From Malachius bipustulatus (taxonomy: Eukaryota > Arthropoda > Insecta > Coleoptera > Melyridae), in contig OU342631.1 of the NCBI GenBank assembly GCA_910589415.1, forward strand, positions 12,090,001 through 12,154,000: a stretch of 64,000 nt of DNA. Direction: 5' to 3'. Within the stretch, counting starts at the first letter, position 1. Each line of letters starts with the position of its first letter. The translations under genes and the position numbers were made by a program. Below the pieces are notes generated by a model. That model was not told the origin of the DNA. It saw nothing but the letters and a program-made list of their open reading frames with translations, and did no database searches. Shown here piece by piece: positions 56,505-64,000 of this stretch.

Positions 56505-56560
56505 CACAAGTCCTAGCCAGTTGCAAGAAGTTACTATGGAACCTGATTTTACTTTGTCAG
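56505..56560 (+). CDS. Putative internal exon of the gene started at 29373 / 38824
   Basis: Flanked by a strong acceptor (TTTATTTTGCAG) and a strong donor (CAG^GTGAGT). In the phase required by both upstream first exons it is open: TSPSQLQEVTMEPDFTLS. It contains an internal ATG (MEPDFTLS) that could serve as a start for a third form. It ends in phase 1; the next exon is not in the window as far as I can tell. Function unknown. Confidence 0.55.
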
Positions 56561-57625
56561 GTGAGTACACCCAGTTACTTTTTTTGTGTCAAGTAGCCTG
56601 ATCAGAATTTTATAATGGAAGTTGTAAAAGAGCAATTGCCGAATCCAAAAGTTTGATCCAGGAAAATTATGCGCGTCTCTCATATCTTGGCTCATTTCCA
56701 TGCTGGAAAATTTAACGAGCGTTTTTTAAAGTATAATTGAATGCGTAGTAACGTCAACGTTTCTATTTATAATTATTTGGAAGGATTTCACGTCTTCGAA
56801 ATCCGTTCACGTTTCTATTAACGACGCGTAGTTTTTCACTCATTAATATTATTTCTTGTCGGAAAAATCGATGCAAGCCTTTGATAGAGGTTTCCGTTCC
56901 GAGTGGAAAGGTTTTTATGGTAATAGAGGACAGAAGTTCAAAAGTGCTCACCTCGATTATTTCGATCGTGTCATAAAATAAAATCCTGAATAAGGTCAGG
57001 TTCCAGAATAAGGTCGGTTTTATTTCAGAAAAGAACATATTTGATTTTTCCCATTTCCTAATCGAAACCCCTAACACCTTTGACAGATAAATTGTATTAC
57101 TTACTACAAGAATAGACATTATAATTCTGTTCAACTAGGCAGCAAAGTTGCTATCGAAAGTCAGCCAACCAAATCCTTTTTTATGGCTAGTTGAACTAAT
57201 TTAACATAACTTGGCAAATTACATCATTACAAAAAATCACTTTTGCTGTCTAGGCACTAAAAGTAGAATTTTGCAGCATACTACTCTGTCAGTTCAAATT
57301 CAAAAATCCTTTTGAACCGACTACATATTTTGAAAGAAATTTAATTTACTTGTTTTTCAGTGAATCAATTCCTTCTATACCTATTCTGCTCAGAAAGTTA
57401 AAAAAAAATGGATTTTTCAGTTTTTCTGTGTTACGGGTCTCACACTTAGTAGTGATAAAATCACTACTAAAGTCTAGTCTGCAAATGTCTTTCATTAACA
57501 CAAATACACCTTATATTCTTATAAACTTATAAGCTCTTAATCTAAATGATCAGCTGTCTCCTCTTGTCTCCACACGCAGATATTACACCACTTGTCTATA
57601 CTTCACTGAGTCACAATTCACTATA
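56561..57625. other. Intron without supported features
   Basis: A 123-codon minus-strand open frame (56763-57134) has no recognised domain and may be chance. Nothing else seen. Confidence 0.4.
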
Positions 57626-58157
57626 CAGGGAGATCAGTAACTCGCGCACTCCGAATACAGGGCGATATAGGAGCCCATTAAAATTAAGGATATTCTGCAA
57701 AAAAAATTTAATCCAACTGTTGGTTTTCAAGTCATTTTTTCAATAACCGTGATAAAAATTAATGACAAATTCAGGTTACTGTAATGTCTGGAACGGATAC
57801 CATATAATTAATCAATTTTTTTTTCCACAAAACCTCTCTACAGAGGAATTGAGAATGTTGGAAATTGATACCATACCTAAATCTGAACGAAATTTGAAGT
57901 TTGACAACCGCCTAAACTCAACTTAGAATAGAAAATATTCAAATGCATTCGTTGCTATGGAAATAAAAAAAATAACAATACCATCTAACCCGAACTTATC
58001 CACATGTTCAGTGCAGTGTTGCCATCTATTTTTTTACAAAACTGGTCATATCTTTGGAAGAAAAGAACTTACAACACTGCTGTCAGAAAATTTACCACTC
58101 TTAAAAAGTGAAGTTTACCGCAGCATGCTCTGAGTGCGCGAGTTACTGATCAGCCTG
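57626..58157. mobile_element. Inverted-repeat element, CAGGGAGATCAGTAACTCGC ends
   Basis: TIR of about 30 bases (left 57626-57655, right GAGTGCGCGAGTTACTGATCAGCCTG to 58157), TATA at both borders. The interior is not a continuous palindrome, unlike most foldbacks here. Confidence 0.75.
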
Positions 58158-58841
58158 TATACCACCACCGGCTTCTAGTGTCTTCCTTACTTTGTATACT
58201 TTAGGCTTAAGCTTTCACATCCAAGACACTACTGACCGCTATAGAGTAGACAGCTCCGCCTTTACATCCATGGCCGTGGACTCTAGAAATGTCAGATAGT
58301 TCACGAACAGTTGAAGGCGGAACCATTCTGGTATTTTTGTAAAACTCACATTGGCCGTCAATGTGTTATTTCCATGAATTTCCATCATAAAAATTGAGGA
58401 AGTAAACAAACAAATAAATGTATCTGGAATTGTTCTTGTTCGCGAATAAGGTTGGTTATTACTCGTTATAATATTTTTGGCGCAAGAAATATTTTTTGAA
58501 TGTTTAAAATAAACTACTTCGATCTCTAAAATCGCATTATCTACAAAAAGTTTCCCATTAACTAGACTCGAATTTTGCTGCGTTTTCGAGATATTATTAA
58601 TAAATTGAAAAGGGTGCAGTTTCGCCCCTATCTCTAATTTCCATCCTCAAATTTAATAGCACTCCGCCATTTTTTCATCCTTAATGACCATTTGAAGGAT
58701 TCACGCAATAAAATCCGCTCTTTTGATATAGTTCCCTATAATATTGCCCTAGCCTTTATTTATAATAAAGGTATGTGAAAAACCTATTGAAGTTCAATTT
58801 TTGTTTTTTGTCTCCATGGGTTTTCCCTCGAGTGTACTCAT
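58158..58841. other. Intron sequence without features
   Basis: Nothing recognised. Confidence 0.4.
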
Positions 58842-59348
58842 AGGGTAAAAACATAGTAGAACGACGAGGCTAGAGGCACAGCGACGAGGTAAGCGACGCG
58901 GCTTTTATTTCATCGTGTATGGTAATGAAGCCAAACATAGTGAAGAGGTTGACGCAGTACTAAGCGACGAGGCAAGCGAGGCGATGCGCGTCGAGATAAA
59001 AATTGGATTTATTATCGCGTTGATACTGGACGGTTCTAGCTGCATTCTTTTTAAGTTTTAGCAATTTCCATTCTCAAATATTCAAAAAATCGGTCTGGGT
59101 GCTGCTTGAGCTCAGAAACAAACTTACCATTGCAATAATAATAAGCCCGCGAAGCGCGGCATTATCGAATAAAATTTCATCTTCACTGTCGGAGAACATT
59201 GTTCATACTGAATTGAGTTTGGAAAGTCAAAGCAGTAAATCGCAACTTCTGTCTCCTCACTATGTGCATGTCTTCTGTCTCGTCGCTTATATCGTCGCTT
59301 ACCTCGTCGCTGTGCCTCTAGCCTCGTCGTTCTACTGTTTTTACCCTT
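58842..59348. mobile_element. MITE with AGGGTAAAAAC ends and CGACGAGG repeats
   Basis: AGGGTAAAAACATAGTAGAACGACGAGGC at the left and its complement at the right, continuing into AGAGGCACAGCGACGAGGTAAGCGACG. GCGACGAGG is repeated several times inside. An 83-codon open frame on the + strand is a product of the repeat. Confidence 0.8.
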
Positions 59349-60930
59349 AGATATTCAAAATTTTCATGAAAAAATTGATGTCTTTAGAATGGGATGTAAT
59401 TTCGGATAAGCTCAGCTCACTGCAATACGAATCGGAAAACACTTCAGTTGGACCGTGAAAAACTTAGTTTTATGTCTCACAAAACGCAAACAAAAATTTT
59501 CGAAAGGCAAAATAAAATCGACTTTTTTTCAACTTTGAACGGTTATGTCTCGAGAACGCAGAGTCGCAGGAAAAACCCGCTTTCAGCTTCGGAATTGTCA
59601 TCGTCCAAACCTTCTTGAGCTAATTTACAATTCCCCAGCCGAGAAAAAAATTTCGGAAAAAAGCATTTTTACTAGGTAATTGGTCGAGCTTCGCCATAAG
59701 CAATAATATCTCCGCGTAATCGCCTGTTATATCGCTTTGGACGACAGAACGTGACGGAAAAATAACGCAAAATGGGATTCAAGTTATTGGGCGTGTCGAA
59801 GAATCGTCAAAAAATCTACAAAATAAACCTTCACCTGGAAAATGGCTTTTCTCCAAAAACGGGGAGAGGTACAGTAGATCCGCTTACAGTTATGAACTTC
59901 TCGCACGTTCTATCGTCTTTTTAGGAAATTTTTATAGAAATCGAAGGGAGAAAAATTTCAAAAAATCGGCATCTTACCTGGAGGTACCTAGTTTGAAATT
60001 TTCATGAAAAATCGATGTCTTAAGAATGGAACGTAATTTTATGTGAGCACAGCTAATTATAATACGAGTAGGAAAAACAATAATTCCATTAGCACGTGAA
60101 GAGCTTCGTTTTCTCACAAAACGAGAAAAAAAATTTGGAAAGCATAAAAAATTGCTAATTTTCAATTTTGAACGGTCATATCTCGTGAACGCGAATTCGC
60201 GGGATAAAACAGCTTTCAGTTTCGGAATGGCCATCATCAGGACATCCTCTAGGAAATTTTAAAAGCGCCACAAGCTAGTGATAAAAAAAACGACAAAATA
60301 AACCTTCACCCGGAAAATGATCATTCGCCTGTATCTCGAAAACGGGGAGAGCTACAGAAGAACCGCTTAAAATTCTGAACTTCTCGCACGTTCTATCGTC
60401 TTTTCAGGGGATTTTTTATTAAAATCGAAGAGAAGAAAAAAATCGAAAAATTTACATAGGTAGGTTGAAATTTTCATGAAAAACGATGTCTTCAGAATGG
60501 GACGTAATTTTGAGTGAAGACAGAATTAAGTATAACCCGAGTAGGAAAAACAATTCAATTGGGGCGTGAAGAGCTTAGTTTTCTCACAAAAAGAGAACAA
60601 AATTTAGGAAAATAAAAAAAAAATGGTCATATCTCGAGAACGAGAATTCGCAGGATAAAACGGGTTTCACTTTCGGAATTGCCATCGTCAGGCACATCCT
60701 CTAACAAATTTTAAAGGCGCCGTCAGTTATTGACAGTTCCAAAATCTCGTTTTGAAAAAAATCGGCACCAAAAACCTAATCTGGGAAAACTACTTTTCTC
60801 TTGTATATCTCGAAAACAGGGATAGCTACAGAAAAACCGACTCTATCTTGTGATTTTCATAAAAATGGCAAGACAAATTTTTTCTCTAAAAATGTGCACT
60901 CCTAGTAGGTAGGTATATTCTCGGTTTTGT
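59349..60930. repeat. Tandem repeat, three units of about 475-640 bases
   Basis: Each unit begins GAAATTTTCATGAAAAATCGATGTCTT(x)AGAATGGGACGTAATTTT and passes through GAAAAAC, TCTCACAAAACG, GAACGGTCATATCTCGAGAACG, TTTCAGTTTCGGAATTGCCATC, CACATCCTCT and AAACCTTCACC(T/C)GGAAAATG. Starts near 59351, 59991 and 60470. No gene. Confidence 0.75.
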
Positions 60931-62064
60931 TACAAAATTGAAAACGCTTCGTTATAAAAAAAAATGCTAAGTTGAGTAATATGACACTGATTCTAATCTA
61001 ATCCATTCACGAGTAAAGTTCTTTCCCGGAAGCATTTATGATTTATTAATTGATGTTTAAAGAGATTCATTTTCTTAGAGTAATTTGATGAAGTGAATAA
61101 CGTTCTAAAAATAGAAAAATATTGCCCCAATTATACGCGTCATTTCAGCGTAATTTAATTGTCATTGTTCTATAACGTTTTATGAGTGCATAGTTAGTTT
61201 TGTGGGACTTTAAAATGTGAATCGAATTCTAAATATTTAGACTTTGTTTAATTTGTTTATCTCTTTGTAAGGTAGTGCGGAGAAACGCCCAAGGATACCT
61301 ACAAATATTCCAAATTTGTTTATGTTTTGCAAATAAATTTTCTCTAGACAATAAAAAGAACTACTGGAAATTAGGAGATAATATGCTCGAGATTAGATAT
61401 ATCTTACTAACTACGAAATAACAAAGAGGCGCAAGCCTTTTTGGAAAAAATATTTAGACGGTCTTACAGCGCCTTGACCCTAAAAACCCCGTCAATCAAA
61501 CCATCAACACTGAGGGTAACCCTTACCACTTTACTCAGGCAAGACAACCCTGCCAATACCTAAGCAGTCGGGGAATCCCTTAGTTTTTTTGTGTTGCGTG
61601 TAACGTGATGATTCGCCGACTGTCGAAAACGATTTTTTACAATGGACAGAGCTTTGGGCAAAATAAATCCTTTGCCAGAAAAATTTTAATATACAATTTT
61701 TTAATAATAATACGCGCATAATAACGTGCATAATACCTTTCTAAATAGCACGAGAAGGTGTCTAGAAATAATGGAAGTTAATATTATTGGCATGTAGTTT
61801 ACACAACGTCTGCCAAAATTCAGATTAATGTTTTGTTTTGCTGTTTGTATTTGATACGATCTTTCGGGACAAAAATAGTACAAAATTGCAACATAGACCG
61901 ATAGTCTGAGCATATAGGAGACTGATGATTCTGTTGTGGCGTGGCGAAATGATGACTTAAAACATTGATTGAATTATAGCCAATAAAGTACCTAAGTGTG
62001 ACTAATTGACACTGTTGAAAACAAACTCAAAAAAATTATAGAGACGCTGTCCGAAAGAGCTATA
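60931..62064. other. Intron sequence without features
   Basis: Nothing recognised apart from an isolated tip TATACAGGGTGAGCC at 62063. Confidence 0.4.
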
Positions 62065-62139
62065 CAGGGTGAGCCGTCGAAAAGTAAACTGAGAGATTTT
62101 TGGATAATTAAATAAATGAATCTTCACGACCCCTAAAAT

Positions 62140-63065
62140 TTTATAGCAAGTGATCCCTCGAGAAGATCCAGAGACTTGTATGTCTCTGTACCACTACACT
62201 TAGTGATAGAGAGAAGTGCCAGTGCCGCTGAGGCTCAACTCAGAATATCAATAATGGGATTCAGGGGTGGACTATGGACCGATGGGAACCAACCCCTTAA
62301 CGTCTGTAAGAACCTCCTGATCATGCCAAAAGACAAAACTGTCGAGAAATTTAGCTTGAAGAAAAACTTCATCATGGAACTGTGTACGAAAGAGGAATGC
62401 AGCAACACATTCATACACGCTCTCAAAGAAGATACAATAAAATGGTACACGGACGGCTCAAAGGCCACCGAGGGAACTGGGGCAGGAGTATGTGGGCCAG
62501 GCACCAACTACTCTGAGCCGATGGGAACATCCCCAAGCATACTTCTAGAAGTATGCGCCCAAATAAACTGCGATAGAAACTATAAAAATAGGGAAACAGC
62601 AATACTGACAGACAGTCAAGTAGACAGACAGTCAAAAACGCTGAGCTCTCTTATCATCAGCTTTAAAGTGGCATGGAATTGTCTATAAAAACTCAACAAA
62701 CTAGGCAAAGAGAACAAAATTTACCTCAAATGGATACCAGGTCACACTGGGTTTGAGGGAAACGAACGTGCGCACTCATTAGCAAGAAAATAAGTAGAAT
62801 CTGTCTTTATACTAACACGTTCTTCAAAGCAGGACTCCAAAAGGAAGAAGGTAAACTGAGAGAAGTCCAGGCTTGAGGCAATCCAAGGAGCTCCTAGGGA
62901 ACTTTAACCGAGAAAGGTCAATAAAACTTTTGACCCTCAATATAGGAAGTCTCAAAATGCTAACGGGATTCCTAACAGGCCATTGCAAGCTCAATGAACA
63001 CCTAAGGAAACTTGGCATAGAAAAAGATGGCGTTTGCAGCTTCTGCAGGGAAGAAAACGAAACGC
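62140..63065 (+). pseudogene. Non-LTR retrotransposon pol remnant with RNase H and CCHC-type tail
   Basis: A frame from about 62176 has SVPLHLVIERSA (end of the RT-connection region), MPKDKTVEKF, then RNase H: WYTDGSKATEGTGAGV (the catalytic D of TDGS), LLEVCAQINC (where the family has an E-containing helix), AILTDSQ (second D). After a stop, KWIPGHTGFEGNERAHSLARK (62725-62790) gives the H-x-G-x-x-GNE-x-A-D-like block. Last, GFLTGHCKLNEHLRKLGI and CSFCREENETPREC (to 63083) form the Cys tail. This domain order fits Jockey/R1-group elements with RNase H. Several stops, so dead. Confidence 0.85.
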
Positions 63066-63068
63066 CTC

Positions 63069-63123
63069 GTGAATGCAAAAAAGAGCTTCAATTCAAAAGG
63101 AATTGAAGCCCTTTTGCATTCAC
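63069..63123. repeat. Long hairpin after the pol remnant
   Basis: GTGAATGCAAAAAAGAGCTTCAATTC pairs with GAATTGAAGCCCTTTTGCATTCAC, 5-base loop, where the His/Cys motif of the retroelement ends (the C-x-x-C-x-H-x-C tail is not completed). Confidence 0.8.
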
Positions 63124-64000
63124 AATTCCAAAGCTCTTTAATAAAATAAGACAGAAGAAGCTCTGCCGTTGGGAAGATTCTCAAAAGAATCGATCTTATG
63201 AGCGGGTATTCTCAATTTTTTTAATCGATATTTTGCCCCGCGTATTTTTGTCAAATTGATTCTCAGCGGCGAGATATTTGGGGAAAAATATATTAACAAA
63301 GGCTTTCAAGATGCTTTCAAGGAGTTGAAGCTCTTTTTGAGGGCTTTAAGCTCATTTGCAGAACTTCCAGATCATAATATAGAGCTTCAAGTGCTTTACA
63401 AAAGGGCTTGTGGCATTCGCTGCAATTCCTTTTCAAGTAAATTGGGAATTGCAAAGCTCTTTATGTTTAAAAAGAAATTGTGGCTTTGGGCTTTCAACTC
63501 CTTATTAACATGGCTTGAGACTTGTGGCTCCAAGCTCTTTTGTCGATGCCTTTGCCCAGCTCTGGAAAGAAATTCCTGATTCATTGGTTATGAGCTTCCT
63601 TGGTTTGGTATATTATTTGTTTGCATCTGTTTCGAGCAATGATAAAATTGTGTGGTAATTTGTGCCATTGGAGGAAAGCCAGTTGTTTGGAGGGGATACC
63701 TTCCTTGCACCTTTTGTTGAACCAACTATTTGAGGGCTGGATTCCCCGAGTTCTTCCCATTTAGCGATCTACTGCCAGATTTTACGCGGTTTTTTACGCG
63801 TTTTTTTATTGGGATGTTCTTGATTAAAATATGTAAATCACTTTGTGCGAGGATTCTTTTCCGTGGTTAACCGGCATCCGTTCTTAGTTAGTTTCCCACC
63901 CAAGTGCATAAGCTGCTTGCGCCGTTGAAAGATCCGGACGATCCTCGACAGTTCCTGAGTTCCTAAAAATAAAAATAATTGCTTCACTTTACTAGGAGAG
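63124..64000. other. End of window, unidentified
   Basis: Many GAGCTTC / AAGCTCTTT motifs between 63300 and 63560, continuing the words of the hairpin, suggest a low-order repeat. A 107-codon open frame (63256-63579) shows no known domain. Nothing seen after 63600. Confidence 0.35.

Noticed and set aside
56763..57134. 123-codon minus-strand open frame.
   Set aside because: No recognisable domain, no promoter or splice context; length is possible by chance in a 64-kb window.
57346..57400. Possible exon after TTGTTTTTCAG at 57359.
   Set aside because: The phase that fits the exon at 56505 runs into a stop and there is no donor; nothing supports it.
63256..63579. 107-codon open frame near the window end.
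   Set aside because: Rich in repeated GAGCTT/AAGCTC words; looks like a by-product of a repeat and has no known motif.

Overview
This is non-coding-rich, AT-rich animal DNA with short GT-AG introns, two tandem ABC-transporter genes and a very dense load of transposable elements. The lethal(2)03659/MRP4-like ABCC genes, the arthropod-type TCAGT start-site context, the non-LTR retroelement types and the many CAGGGTG-ended foldback elements suggest an insect, possibly a beetle. The species cannot be fixed from the sequence.

Layout. (1) 1-6.1 kb: ABCC gene copy 1 on the + strand. Exons 3 to 9 are present; the first two exons must lie before base 1. (2) 6.1-16 kb: spacer with a tandem repeat, a possible tRNA-derived SINE, a broken Jockey/CR1-like retrotransposon (minus strand), and a 3.55-kb element with long terminal inverted repeats. 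That element carries a decayed gene with a nuclease-like core and a Cys-rich tail, and has a foldback element nested in its right arm. (3) 16.07-24.85 kb: ABCC copy 2, complete. I rebuilt nine exons; they join in frame to 1,251 residues, and an N-terminal exon pair sits 3.9 kb before the rest. (4) 24.9-29.3 kb: foldback elements, one of them inside the 3' end of copy 2, followed by a spacer with CRE-like sites. (5) 29.37-56.56 kb: apparently the 5' part of one + strand gene that I do not recognise. Two separate putative first coding exons (29373 and 38824) both end in phase 2 and both join in frame to an exon at 56505. The intervening introns, up to 27 kb, are packed with foldback, hAT-like, PIF/Harbinger and other inverted-repeat elements, a possible solo LTR, a dimeric tandem repeat and a satellite. 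(6) 56.6-64 kb: the intron continues, with more inverted-repeat elements, a roughly 500-bp tandem repeat and an RNase H-bearing non-LTR pseudogene.

The two ABCC genes are full-transporter half-sisters (two membrane domains, two nucleotide-binding domains) and probably export organic anions or conjugates at the plasma membrane. Their NBD1 cores are almost identical in DNA while neighbouring parts have diverged, which points to gene conversion. In both, the Q-loop Gln of NBD2 is replaced.

The most unusual structure is in the foldback elements. One class carries a second CAGGGTG box at a fixed 110 or 113 bases inside the outer one, although the rest of the sequence differs. Another class consists of three concentric palindromes, each ending in a CAGGGTG/GGACACCC-like box. 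The strongest candidate for an under-described mobile system is the 11453-15006 element with its TAGTCCAGTCATTA ends, nuclease-like cargo and a short relative at 43886-44595.
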